Positions 18,181 to 27,320 of a DNA stretch of 64,000 nt are shown here, in pieces. The position numbers and the translations under genes are program-made. Within the stretch, counting starts at the first letter, position 1. Each line of letters starts with the position of its first letter. The DNA lies in the NCBI GenBank assembly GCA_033852135.1, contig JAWSVB010000005.1:1-64000 (forward strand). The letters run 5' to 3'. A model generated the notes under the pieces. It made no database searches. It was given only the letters and a program-made list of their open reading frames with translations, and was not told the origin of the DNA. The DNA is from QZLE01 sp033852135. GTDB lineage: Bacteria > Pseudomonadota > Gammaproteobacteria > QZLD01.

Positions 18181-18208
18181 TCACATTTAAAATGCGAACC
18201 AAGTCACA
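18181..18208 (+). promoter_or_regulatory. CRP-like composite element upstream of esterase paralogue 2
   Basis: TCACA (18181-18185), TAAAATG, then TGCGA-ACCAAG-TCACA (18193-18208). The TCACA copies start 23 bp apart. It is about 115-145 bp before the gene start. Confidence 0.55.
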
Positions 18209-18456
18209 AACCAGTCTTATAAAACCAAAAATCAGCGCTAAACTCTTTTAATATCAGTTGTTTAGCTATTAACCACCTTCTAAATAGCGCGTCGCACCAA
18301 TGCTTTTTTTGCTGTGTATTCAAACACTTACAAAATACACCATGTGACACATTTCCTCACTTAAAAGAATCACTTAAACAGCTACAAAGCAAAGCAATAC
18401 ACAACTTCAGCTACCAAGCATAATCAACTGCAATACTATTAACATTTCCTTCACAC

Positions 18457-18490
18457 AAAAAAAATCGCCCGGAACTTTCGTTCCGGGCGA
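18457..18490 (-). terminator. Strong Rho-independent terminator of esterase paralogue 3
   Basis: TCGCCCGGAAC and GTTCCGGGCGA form a perfect 11-bp GC-rich stem around a 4-nt loop. On the minus strand it is followed by eight T. Confidence 0.92.
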
Positions 18491-18534
18491 CCATCCTCTA
18501 GATATTGTTTTTATTCTTAGAGGCTCTCCTAACT

Positions 18535-19845
18535 CTATAGCCCTGCTGCGCAAGCTGGTACGTAATGCCAGTATGCTGCTGGGATGTATACACACCATGA
18601 TGGAACTTCAGGCTCAACCACAACCTCTTCCTCGTTTGAGAATGTCCCTTCATACTCTGTTACATACTCTTGACCGTCATCGCCATCAACTGTTACTACT
18701 ATCGCTACAGTATGATCACCCTGGCTGATATTGAATGTCTCGTTAATAGATGTTGCTGTGGTACTTTGTGTCTCACCATCTACAGTAACCTCGATTGATC
18801 TTAGTGTTGATGCAGTTGGAACTTCAACAGATGCTGTTACCGTAGCAGTAGTTCCACCTTGTGGAGCATTTACACTAGCGCCTTCGATTTTAGCTTGATA
18901 TGGAGTCACAGGTTCACCAGAAACACGCTGGTTATTGTTTGCAAAGTATTCAGCAAGGTACATTCCGTAGTTAATGCTTGATCCATCGATATAGCTACCA
19001 GATGCACCAGAACCACCAGGCCATGCGTGACTAACATTATTCAATTTAACAGTTGATACTCTGTTTGCGCCGTTATCACCACCATATAGGGTTTCTGTCG
19101 CTTTTCCTTCAATACTATTGGTACCAGATAGTTTCGATACTCCATAAATACTAGCCATCGCATCAGCGTTTTGTGTGCCATAACCCTGAGGAACTGTGTA
19201 ATCACTTGTTCCGTATGCAGTCGATGTAATTTGTGTTTCAAATTCAGAAGAGTTGCTTCCAGCATAGCCTTTACATCTTGATGCTGTTTGCGAAGCTGAA
19301 GATTCTTGCGAGAATGCTCCGTTAGATGAAGTACCAGCTGAAGGAGCTGCGTCAAGACCCATACCAGCAAAGATATCAGGAGCCAAACAACCAACAGTCA
19401 TAGCAAATGCACCGCCAGATGAAAGACCAGCAACATAAACCTGCTTAGGATCAATATCCAGGCTCGAATCAGCAGCATACTCTTCAGCTAAGTTTATGAC
19501 GTTTTTATAATCACCAGAATTTCTACTTTTAGTTCCAGTCCAGTAACCCCAGCAAGAAAAACCTTCTTTATATTTTGCGTCTGGAGCAGCAACAACCATC
19601 CCATATTCTTCAGCAACTTTATCTAGGTTTGCAGTTTTAAAAGCACCATTTGACTGGGTGCATCCGTGAAGAACAATTAATAATGATCTGCCATCTCCGA
19701 CAGGTGAAATAGTATCAGGGGTATATGTATGTACAGAGCTAAATCCACCTGCAGCTTCGGTCTTCCACGAACCAGCCATTGCTGCTGATGTCATGCCTAC
19801 TGTAGCTATTGCTGCACATGCTAATGAGATTGCTGTTTTTTTCAT
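18535..19845 (-). CDS. Secreted PHB-depolymerase-family esterase, paralogue 3
   Basis: 436 aa with a clear signal peptide (MKKTAISLACAAIATVG... ending AAMA, about residue 24). The triad is complete: Ser142 in GLSSG, Asp215 in GTSDYTVPQ and His273 in VSHAWPGG, with LHGC for the oxyanion hole. An Ig-like domain (about 320-405) and the tail PSWCVYIP...YW...PACAAGL follow. It is nearly the same as paralogue 1 over the catalytic core (for example GLSSGGAFAMTVGCLAPDI), evidence for tandem duplication. It is predicted to hydrolyse polyester or aryl esters outside the cell. It has a 620-bp upstream region with weaker CRP-like sites. Confidence 0.87.
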   Translation of the reverse strand: MKKTAISLACAAIATVGMTSAAMAGSWKTEAAGGFSSVHTYTPDTISPVGDGRSLLIVLHGCTQSNGAFKTANLDKVAEEYGMVVAAPDAKYKEGFSCWGYWTGTKSRNSGDYKNVINLAEEYAADSSLDIDPKQVYVAGLSSGGAFAMTVGCLAPDIFAGMGLDAAPSAGTSSNGAFSQESSASQTASRCKGYAGSNSSEFETQITSTAYGTSDYTVPQGYGTQNADAMASIYGVSKLSGTNSIEGKATETLYGGDNGANRVSTVKLNNVSHAWPGGSGASGSYIDGSSINYGMYLAEYFANNNQRVSGEPVTPYQAKIEGASVNAPQGGTTATVTASVEVPTASTLRSIEVTVDGETQSTTATSINETFNISQGDHTVAIVVTVDGDDGQEYVTEYEGTFSNEEEVVVEPEVPSWCVYIPAAYWHYVPACAAGL

Positions 19846-20465
19846 CTTTTCTTACTCCCCCGAGACTTATTGCCACGGTTAATTATTATTTTTTGTCCAG
19901 TAGTGGTTTTACCACTTTTCTTATATACATTTACAACGTAATGTTTCTTGCCATTCATTGTATGCGTGCATTCATATTGTCTAATGGCCCGCAAAAAAAA
20001 CGGAACTACATCACACTTTTTTGTGTGCACCGCACAAGACTATACCTTATCTATCAAATACTTAGCTCGAATATTAGCATATTGCAATACAGCAATTATT
20101 TTTTATACCTCAACTTTTCAGCACCTTATGGAACGATGCATCGCAACAAGGGGAGTTAATAAATTTTTTAAATAATTTTTTCTATTTTTTACTATCGACG
20201 GGGTAAATTGTGACTCATATTGCATTTTTCATGCAGTTTAAGTCACTATTTATTAAAGAAAATACACTGCGGCGCAACATAAAACAGGCTTTTTTATGAC
20301 TAAGATCACAGTCACATTAGTAGCAATATTTATATATTTAAAACCGAATTCACAGATGCGACATATCACAACTGCTTTTAAATATTGCTGACTAACCCCA
20401 CAACCAGTTCAACATCTTGATATTAAACCTTAGAAAGATTTACCAAGCACCTGCAATTTAAAACT
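19846..20465. other. Long gene-free region upstream of esterase paralogue 3
   Basis: 620 bp. Frames in it (for example 19809-20159 and 19948-20175) have no ribosome binding site or known product. It has CRP-like sites at 20209-20224 (TGTGA-N6-TTGCA) and 20295-20310 (TATGA-N6-TCACA). Between them is TGCGGCGCAACATAAAACAGG, which resembles the block at 13996 before the TPR gene. The minus-strand reading of 20209-20230 contains AAAATGC and GTCACAA with the same spacing as the composite elements. A small RNA cannot be excluded. Confidence 0.45.
20295..20310. promoter_or_regulatory. CRP-like half-conserved site
   Basis: TATGA-CTAAGA-TCACA, one change from TGTGA-N6-TCACA. It is about 450 bp before the nearest minus-strand start, which is far for direct activation. 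Confidence 0.3.
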
Positions 20466-21644
20466 CTAACCCAAAAAATCCATGGCATATTGAGCATACA
20501 GAGCAGCCGCAATCTCTAAAGCGTCCTCATCAATGTCATATCTATCACTATGCAACGGGTAATCGATCCCTTTCTCTTTATTACTTGATCCAACAAAAGC
20601 AAACACGCCAGGTTTCTCTTGCACGTAAAAAGCAAAATCCTCCGCACCAGTGATTTTATCTAGAGGAAAGATAACCTCGTCGCTATAAAGATCCTTAGCA
20701 ATTTTCTCAACTCTTGCCGAACATACTGGGTCATTAACCATTGGCGGCACACGATGATGATAGGTAAAGTCGTAATCCGCTCTATACGACTTAACTGTAT
20801 TTGCTACCACTCTTTCCATCTTTTCTGGGAGCGCATTTCTAACATCTGCAGAAAAGCATCTAGTGGTCCCTTCAAGGGTCACACTACTTGGAACTACATT
20901 ACCTTTTGTCCCGCCATTTATCTTCCCTACGGTTATTACCAGGGGATCCATCGGAGAAACCTCACGGCTAACTATATGCTGCAAATTCATTACTACAGCT
21001 GAAGCAGCCACAACAGTATCTACGGTCATATGCGGGAACCCACCATGACCGCCCGGCCCTTTTACCTCTATCTCAAAAAAATCTGCGGATGACATTCTAG
21101 GACCAGCAGCAACAGCAATTTGCCCAGCAGGGATATCAGGAAGAAGATGGATACCAAAGATTTCACTAACTCCATCCAGTCCGCCCTCTTTTATAATCTT
21201 TTTTGCCCCTGCAAGAATCTCTTCTGCTGGCTGAAACAGCAAACGGACAGTGCCACAAAAATTCTTCTTATTTGCAGATAATACTTTTGCCGCTCCAAGT
21301 AGTGCTGCCATATGAGCATCGTGACCACAAGCATGGCAATAACCGTCATGCTCTGAGCGATAATCAATCTCACTCAACTCTTGGACATTAACCGCGTCAA
21401 TATCTGCCCGCAAGGCAACTACCTTCGCTAGATCAGAACCAGATGCTTCACCTTGCCCTACAATGTTTGCAATAACACCGGTACCAGCAATGGGTTGATG
21501 CTCAATTCCGAAGCTTTCCAGCTCATCTTTAATAATTTGTGAGGTCTTAAACTCTTTTAAACCACCTTCAGGATAACGATGCAACTTGCGGCGGATTGCA
21601 ACGATATACTCTTTTTCAATGCTTATTAGTTGTTTAATATCCAT
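20466..21644 (-). CDS. M20-family metal-dependent amidohydrolase (hippurate/N-acyl amino-acid hydrolase type)
   Basis: 392 aa from ATG at 21644, which has GAGG 6 bp upstream; an ATG four codons earlier has poorer spacing. Members remove acyl groups from amino acids (hippurate, N-acetyl amino acids, indole-3-acetyl amino acids) with two metal ions. Seen are RRKLHRYPEGGLKEF at the N-terminus, HACGHDAHMA (metal ligands), FQPAEE (catalytic Glu), GPGGHGGFPH and the C-terminal TGAEDFAFY. There is no signal peptide. It is the last gene of hldE-hldD-waaA, 24 bp after waaA, an odd partner for LPS-core genes. The substrate is unknown. Confidence 0.85.
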   Translation of the reverse strand: MDIKQLISIEKEYIVAIRRKLHRYPEGGLKEFKTSQIIKDELESFGIEHQPIAGTGVIANIVGQGEASGSDLAKVVALRADIDAVNVQELSEIDYRSEHDGYCHACGHDAHMAALLGAAKVLSANKKNFCGTVRLLFQPAEEILAGAKKIIKEGGLDGVSEIFGIHLLPDIPAGQIAVAAGPRMSSADFFEIEVKGPGGHGGFPHMTVDTVVAASAVVMNLQHIVSREVSPMDPLVITVGKINGGTKGNVVPSSVTLEGTTRCFSADVRNALPEKMERVVANTVKSYRADYDFTYHHRVPPMVNDPVCSARVEKIAKDLYSDEVIFPLDKITGAEDFAFYVQEKPGVFAFVGSSNKEKGIDYPLHSDRYDIDEDALEIAAALYAQYAMDFLG

Positions 21645-21668
21645 ACTTAACCTCATCCTTTTTTATGC

Positions 21669-22976
21669 TTAATGAATAAGCTGATTAATCTTGTCCATTA
21701 TTTTATCGATAGCACCGCGATTATCATTTATAAAATCCAATCCGTTTTCTGCTACCTGCTGACTTAGAGTATTAGACCCCAGTATATCGATCACCTTATT
21801 TGCTAGCTCTGCTTGATCGTTCACAATAAACCCGGCGCCTCTTTGCACCATCTGCTCAGCTATATCCTGAAAGTTATGCACGCATGAACCAGATATACAC
21901 GGCACCCCTAAAGCCATTGCCTCCAACATATTGTGCCCGCCAACAGAAACCAAACTTCCACCGATATAAGCTATATCGGCTGCACTAAAATAAAGCATCA
22001 TCTCCCCCATGCTGTCGCCAATATATATGGAAGAGTATTCTGAAATTGAATGCCCACTACTGCGCGTTATTACCGAGAAACCAGATCGCTCACAAAGATC
22101 GGCAACTGCAGTAAACCTTTCAGGGTGCCTTGGAACTAATAACAATATAAGCTCAGGAAACTTCTCCAGCATTTTTACATATGCTTCTAAAACCAACTCC
22201 TCTTCCCCAGCGTGAGTACTCGCGGCTATCAAAACTTTTTTATCTGCACCCAGGTATTTTTTCTTAAACTCTGTTCCAAGCACTTTTTGCTGAGGATCAA
22301 CAGCAAGGTCAAACTTAATATTGCCAACTGCAGATATCTCTGCATTTTTCTCTATGTTTTTATTGCACGATGCCAACACTTCAAATCGCTCAACATCCTG
22401 CTTATCCCGTGCACAAATCACATTTACGTTTGCCAGTGACTCTCTCACCAAACCCGAAAACTTTTGATACCCGTTAAAAGACTTTTCCGAAAGACGAGCA
22501 TTTGCAATAAGCAGAGGGATGGATCTTTTTTTGATTTGACTATACAGATTAGGCCAAATTTCAGTTTCCATAATTAGCGCTATAGACGGGTTTACCCTGC
22601 GTAAAAACCTATTCACAGCAAATGGCAAATCGTATGGCAAATAGCAACGCTCAACCTCGTCAGCAAATGTTGCTTTCACCCTATCTGAACCGGTTGGTGT
22701 AGTAGTAGTTATAAGTATTTTGTAATCTGGATATTCAGACTTAATTCTTTTGATTAAAGGGGTAGCTGCTATAAATTCGCCAACTGAAACGGCATGGATC
22801 CAGATTACTGGATTTGAAGATATGTTATTTGAAGAGATATCTTTAACGAAGCCAAAACGTTCACAAATCCGCCGCCGATATTGCGGCGCCTTAATGCTAC
22901 GCAGTAGCAAGCGCAGCAATACAATTGGAGTTAATAAGTGGAGAATAACTGAATAGAAAAACCTTGAGATGCTCAT
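21669..22976 (-). CDS. waaA: 3-deoxy-D-manno-octulosonic acid (Kdo) transferase
   Basis: 435 aa from ATG at 22976, 6 bp after the hldD stop. It transfers Kdo from CMP-Kdo to lipid IVA at the inner face of the inner membrane, starting the LPS core. An N-terminal membrane anchor is followed by IWIHAVSVGEFIAATPLI (the Kdo-transferase active-site region with Glu), METEIWPNL and the C-terminal nucleotide-binding GGHNMLEAMALGVPCISG. Length fits WaaA/KdtA. Cotranscribed with the two heptose genes. Confidence 0.95.
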   Translation of the reverse strand: MSISRFFYSVILHLLTPIVLLRLLLRSIKAPQYRRRICERFGFVKDISSNNISSNPVIWIHAVSVGEFIAATPLIKRIKSEYPDYKILITTTTPTGSDRVKATFADEVERCYLPYDLPFAVNRFLRRVNPSIALIMETEIWPNLYSQIKKRSIPLLIANARLSEKSFNGYQKFSGLVRESLANVNVICARDKQDVERFEVLASCNKNIEKNAEISAVGNIKFDLAVDPQQKVLGTEFKKKYLGADKKVLIAASTHAGEEELVLEAYVKMLEKFPELILLLVPRHPERFTAVADLCERSGFSVITRSSGHSISEYSSIYIGDSMGEMMLYFSAADIAYIGGSLVSVGGHNMLEAMALGVPCISGSCVHNFQDIAEQMVQRGAGFIVNDQAELANKVIDILGSNTLSQQVAENGLDFINDNRGAIDKIMDKINQLIH

Positions 22977-22982
22977 CAAGAG

Positions 22983-23939
22983 TTATCTATTACTTGCTGA
23001 ATTTAACCAATCAAGATATGTGCTGACACCCTGCTCAATCGTGGTAAATGGATCGCTATATCCAGCCTGTCTCAGATTAGATATATCCGCCTGAGTATAA
23101 CTTTGATAGCTTCCTTTTAGATGGTCAGGAAATGGGACATATTCAATGCCACCTTTTTTATGCCAATCGATAACTGCATTAGCCACCTGATTAAATGTTC
23201 CGCTATTACCTGTTCCCAGGTTAAAGATTCCAGACTTTTCTGGGTTATCCATAAACCATAGGTTTACATTCGCAACATCACCAACAAAAATAAAATCACG
23301 ACGCTGTTCACCATCAGCATATCCATCACAACCACTAAAAAGTTTCACCTTTCCTGTTTTTTGTAACTCATCATTGAAGTGCATAGCAACACTAGCCATG
23401 CTGCCTTTATGATTTTCTCTTGGACCATAAACATTAAAATAGCGCAGGCCAACTATTTGGCTCTCGGCTTTTGGTTTGATTCTTCTAACATATTGATCAA
23501 ATAACAACTTAGAGTAACCATATACATTCAATGGCTTTTCAAAGTGCATATCCTCTTTAAAAACCTTACCACCACCGTAGGTTGCTGCAGAAGATGCATA
23601 GATAAACGGGATAGTGTTTTCTAAGCAACAATGCAGTAACTTCTTCGAGTACTCAAAGTTATTCTGCATCATATAGCGCCCATCCCACTCAGTGGTCGTA
23701 GAACAAGCGCCTTGATGCAATATTGCCTTTATTTGCCCAACTGGAAATTTTCCTGATTCGATCTGATTTAAAAAGTCATCTTTATCCAGATAGTCCATAA
23801 TCTCGCAGTCAGCAATATTACGAAATTTCTTACCATCGGTCAGATCATCAACTACAACAACATCGCGGTAGCCCCGCTCATTAAGTTGCTTTACGATATT
23901 ACTGCCAATAAAGCCTGCGCCACCAGTTACGATAATCAT
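22983..23939 (-). CDS. hldD: ADP-L-glycero-D-manno-heptose 6-epimerase
   Basis: 318 aa extended SDR. It converts ADP-D,D-heptose to ADP-L,D-heptose for the LPS inner core. GGAGFIGSNIVKQLNERG binds NADP, YASSAATYGGG and YGYSKLLFD carry the catalytic Ser and Tyr/Lys, and RYFNVYGPRE with QRRDFIFVGDVA are typical of HldD. It begins 12 bp after hldE. Confidence 0.95.
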   Translation of the reverse strand: MIIVTGGAGFIGSNIVKQLNERGYRDVVVVDDLTDGKKFRNIADCEIMDYLDKDDFLNQIESGKFPVGQIKAILHQGACSTTTEWDGRYMMQNNFEYSKKLLHCCLENTIPFIYASSAATYGGGKVFKEDMHFEKPLNVYGYSKLLFDQYVRRIKPKAESQIVGLRYFNVYGPRENHKGSMASVAMHFNDELQKTGKVKLFSGCDGYADGEQRRDFIFVGDVANVNLWFMDNPEKSGIFNLGTGNSGTFNQVANAVIDWHKKGGIEYVPFPDHLKGSYQSYTQADISNLRQAGYSDPFTTIEQGVSTYLDWLNSASNR

Positions 23940-23951
23940 TGTAGTTTCCCT

Positions 23952-25373
23952 CTAATTTGCCTTTATAGCATCAATAATATTTGTTGTTGAACAACCATCT
24001 TTAAAAGATAAGATCACAACATCACCACCATTTTCTTGCACTTGGCGGCCACCAGCAATCTCTTCCACTTTGTAATCACCCCCCTTAACCAGTATATGAG
24101 GTAATACCGCAGAGATCAGACGTTCTGGAGTTTCTTCTGTAAATGGGACCACCCAATCTACACTCTGCAATCCAGCCAATACGGCCATACGATTTGCAAG
24201 CTCGTTAACAGGTCTACTTTCACCCTTAAGGATCTTCACCGACTCATCACTGTTAACAGCAACAATTAGCTTATCACCAAGCTCGCTAGCCTTTTGTAGA
24301 TATTCAACATGCCCTGCATGTAATATATCAAAGCAACCATTGGTCATAACCAAGCTTTCGCCTCTTTCCTTAGCATTAGAAACATAAGCAAGAAGCTGCT
24401 CTTCTGAAAGAGTTTTCTGATTGCTATCACCTAAAGTGTGTAACGCACACCTTATCTCAGTAACCGATACCGTTGCTGTTCCAAGTTTAGCAACTACAAT
24501 ACCAGCCGCAATATTGGACAACCTTACAGAATCAGGTAACGACGACCCTGCAGCCAAAGAAGCACCCAGGACGGAGATTACAGTATCCCCAGCACCAGTT
24601 ACATCAAATACTTCGCGCGCGTGAGTTGGCAGATCTAACTGGTCATCACTCTGGCGTAATAGCATCATCCCATGCTCTCCACGAGTAACTAGCAGAGAAT
24701 CAAGGGAGCAATCTGTCATAAGCTTATACCCTTTAGCAGATATATCTTCTTGATCACATTTACCCACAACAGCCTGAAACTCGGAAAAATTAGGGGTTAT
24801 TAATGATGCGCCACTATATTTGCTAAAGTCACTCCCTTTGGGATCAACCAAAACTACTTTACCAGCTTTTCTTGCCAGCTTGATTAAGTTTTGTACGCTC
24901 TGCAAAGCACCCTTGCCATAATCGGATAAAATTATGACGTCATGGTTATCAAGCTCATTTATGAAAAGTTTTTCTAACTGGCTGTAATCAGCGTCAACAA
25001 AATCATCTTCAAAATCAAGACGAATCAATTGCTGATGATGACTTATAACGCGTAACTTAGTGATAGTGGAGAAGCCATCTTGACGAAAGAAGCAGCAGTT
25101 TACACCAGCCTTTCCTAGGATATTCTCTAAATCCTGTCCAGCTTCATCATCACCAGCAAACCCGATAAGAGTTACATTTCCACCAAGTGCCGCAATATTT
25201 AATGCAACATTGCCAGCACCACCTGCGCGATGCTCTTCATCACCAACATGAACTACAGGAACTGGCGCTTCTGGCGATATCCTAGATGTATTGCCATGCC
25301 AATATCGGTCTAACATCACGTCACCAACAACCAACACCCTGCCCGTAGTAAAATCTGGCAGCAAACTTTCCAT
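23952..25373 (-). CDS. hldE: Bifunctional heptose 7-phosphate kinase / heptose 1-phosphate adenylyltransferase
   Basis: 473 aa from ATG at 25373 (AGGG 8 bp upstream); the open frame reaches 25418 but the extra 15 codons lie in the leader. The N-terminal PfkB/ribokinase domain (about 1-315) has GAGNVALNIAALGG and the C-terminal kinase signature DVTGAGDTVI. The adenylyltransferase domain (about 340-473) has MTNGCFDILHAGHVEYL. The protein makes ADP-D,D-heptose from heptose 7-phosphate together with GmhB. Length equals E. coli HldE (about 477). First gene of the core operon. Confidence 0.95.
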   Translation of the reverse strand: MESLLPDFTTGRVLVVGDVMLDRYWHGNTSRISPEAPVPVVHVGDEEHRAGGAGNVALNIAALGGNVTLIGFAGDDEAGQDLENILGKAGVNCCFFRQDGFSTITKLRVISHHQQLIRLDFEDDFVDADYSQLEKLFINELDNHDVIILSDYGKGALQSVQNLIKLARKAGKVVLVDPKGSDFSKYSGASLITPNFSEFQAVVGKCDQEDISAKGYKLMTDCSLDSLLVTRGEHGMMLLRQSDDQLDLPTHAREVFDVTGAGDTVISVLGASLAAGSSLPDSVRLSNIAAGIVVAKLGTATVSVTEIRCALHTLGDSNQKTLSEEQLLAYVSNAKERGESLVMTNGCFDILHAGHVEYLQKASELGDKLIVAVNSDESVKILKGESRPVNELANRMAVLAGLQSVDWVVPFTEETPERLISAVLPHILVKGGDYKVEEIAGGRQVQENGGDVVILSFKDGCSTTNIIDAIKAN

Positions 25374-25648
25374 ATGGTTTACCCTAAAGACTGCAAAAAT
25401 TGCCCTGAATAATAGCACATTAAGCTTATCCTGAAAAACTGACTAATCGCTCAATTAACTTACAGACAAAAACAACTATAGAAGCTAGGGAAAATATAAA
25501 ACTCTTACGGCATAGAGCTTTATAATTTAACTAAAAGCATTTATAGTAAATCGGTCTTGCACAGATCCGACCAAAACCACTACAAAAGGCTGACAACGGG
25601 TATATGTGCTAAAAATATGGATTATTGATTTACAAGTAGGAATATAAA

Positions 25649-26707
25649 TTGGAAGCGAACACTAGCGATTTTATCTCAGTTATTTGTGACTACGGCCTGT
25701 TTCTTGCCGAAACAGTAACTATTGTTATTGCCGTAATTTTTGTTGCAGCAGTCCTGATCTCTCTTGCAGCCAAAGGCAAAGAGAAGGGCAAAGACACCAT
25801 TACCGTAAAAAACATCAATGATAAATTTGATGAGATGAAAGAGATGGCGCAAGTTGAGATTCTAAGCAAAAAAGAGCTCAAGCAGATTGCCAAAGATCGA
25901 AAAGCTGAAGAAAAAGCTAAAGATAAAGCCAAAAAAGATGGTGAAGAGAAAAAGCCTAGAATTTTTGTTTTAAACTTTGATGGAGACACCGAAGCCGCAC
26001 AGGTTGAAAACCTGCGTGAAGAGGTTACCACCATCCTCTCCATAGTAGAAAAAGGTGATGAAGTTGCTTTATGCCTTGAAAGCCCAGGAGGGGTTGTTCA
26101 CGGCTATGGGCTTGCTGCTTCACAACTAGATAGAATCAAGCAACAAAATATCCCGTTAACAGTGATCGTGGATAAAGTTGCTGCTAGCGGCGGATACATG
26201 ATGGCATGTATCGCTGACAAGATCATCTCTGCTCCTTTTGCCATTATCGGCTCAATTGGCGTTGTGATGCAGATACCAAACTTTAACCGCCTTCTGAAAA
26301 AGCACGATGTTGATTACGAAACTATTACTGGCGGTGAGTTTAAACGCACTCTAACTATCTTTGGTGAAAATACTGACAAAGCCCGAAAGAAAGCTAAAGC
26401 AGAGATCGATGAAGTTCACGTTCTTTTCAAAGATTTTGTTAGCAAGTATCGCCCTAACCTAGACATTGCCAAAGTTGCAACTGGAGAACATTGGTTTGGC
26501 ATTAGGGCTCTAGAGCTACAGCTTATTGATGAGATATCAACCAGTGATGATTACCTTCTTGCTAAAAGCAAAGAAGCAGACATCTACGAAATCACAAAAA
26601 TTCAAAAGCAATCGCTCAAAGAGAAGATTGCATCTGCTGCAGAGCTTACCTTTAGCGGAATAATCAAAAGAATTCGCAAGCAGGAAAAAACGAGCCAATA
26701 CTCATAG
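25649..26707 (+). CDS. sohB: Inner-membrane S49 protease SohB
   Basis: 352 aa. Starts with TTG at 25649, with AGGAAT 7 bp upstream; no better ATG exists near. One membrane segment (about 15-42) follows a short N-terminus with DYGLFLAETVTIVIA. A charged Lys/Glu-rich coiled stretch (about 45-100) precedes the S49 protease domain. The catalytic Ser is in VAASGGYMMA and the general-base Lys in GGEFKRTLTIFG. Length agrees with E. coli SohB (349). It is a putative periplasmic peptidase of unclear substrate. The next gene starts immediately after its stop. Confidence 0.92.
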   Translation: MEANTSDFISVICDYGLFLAETVTIVIAVIFVAAVLISLAAKGKEKGKDTITVKNINDKFDEMKEMAQVEILSKKELKQIAKDRKAEEKAKDKAKKDGEEKKPRIFVLNFDGDTEAAQVENLREEVTTILSIVEKGDEVALCLESPGGVVHGYGLAASQLDRIKQQNIPLTVIVDKVAASGGYMMACIADKIISAPFAIIGSIGVVMQIPNFNRLLKKHDVDYETITGGEFKRTLTIFGENTDKARKKAKAEIDEVHVLFKDFVSKYRPNLDIAKVATGEHWFGIRALELQLIDEISTSDDYLLAKSKEADIYEITKIQKQSLKEKIASAAELTFSGIIKRIRKQEKTSQYS

Positions 26708-27190
26708 ATGCAATATAATTTCTGCCCTCTCTGCCGCTGCGGTCTGGTTAAAAAAGAGGTCGATTCTAGGCCAAGGGTTTGCTGCATAAATTCAGAGTGC
26801 GATTTCGTACTCTGGAACAACCCTGTTCCTGTCGTAGCCGCAATTGTAGAACATAACAACAAAATAATCCTAGCTCGTAATAACGAATGGGATAAGGGTA
26901 AATTTGGGTTAATTGCTGGATATTTAGAAGAAGGGGAAACTCCTGACGAAGCTATTATCCGTGAGCTCAAAGAGGAAACCAATCTAAATGGTGAAATCAT
27001 TTCTCTTTGCGGGCATCATAACTTCAAAGACAAAAACCAGTTATTTATCGTATATCACCTCCGCGCCACTGGAACTGTCAAACTTAACCATGAAATTGCC
27101 GAAATTAAATATTTCACAAAAGATGAAATAAAACGCGGTGATGTTGATACGGGCCCAGCCGTTGCTGACTGGTTAGCCAAAAACAACTAG
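26708..27190 (+). CDS. Zn-ribbon Nudix hydrolase
   Basis: 160 aa. An N-terminal zinc ribbon (CPLC ... CCINSEC, residues 6-31) is followed by a complete Nudix box GYLEEGETPDEAIIRELKEE-TNL. The architecture is like NudC/NADH pyrophosphatase but shorter, and it lacks the NudC N-terminal domain, so the substrate is open. The ATG follows the sohB stop with no gap (TAG-ATG), implying translational coupling. Confidence 0.85.
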   Translation: MQYNFCPLCRCGLVKKEVDSRPRVCCINSECDFVLWNNPVPVVAAIVEHNNKIILARNNEWDKGKFGLIAGYLEEGETPDEAIIRELKEETNLNGEIISLCGHHNFKDKNQLFIVYHLRATGTVKLNHEIAEIKYFTKDEIKRGDVDTGPAVADWLAKNN

Positions 27191-27320
27191 TTACAGAGTA
27201 ATTTTAAAAAACCATATTATGATTTTTAACGGAAATATTTCCTATGTTTCCTTGAATAATCGCCAATCTACGTCAACAATTAAATATTAATATCTCTTTT
27301 TTGATTGATAAGGTTATTTT

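Larger units (their letters stand above)
18065..18534. other. Regulatory spacer between esterase paralogues 2 and 3
   Basis: About 470 bp, no gene seen. It contains the composite CRP-like element (18181-18208), a GCGCGTCGCACCAATG plus T-run block at about 18285 similar to that upstream of paralogue 1, and the terminator of paralogue 3 at its right end. Confidence 0.5.

Noticed and set aside
19809..20175. Small frames (62-116 aa) upstream of esterase 3
   Set aside because: Overlapping in both directions, no ribosome binding sites; treated as non-coding, though a small RNA there is not excluded.
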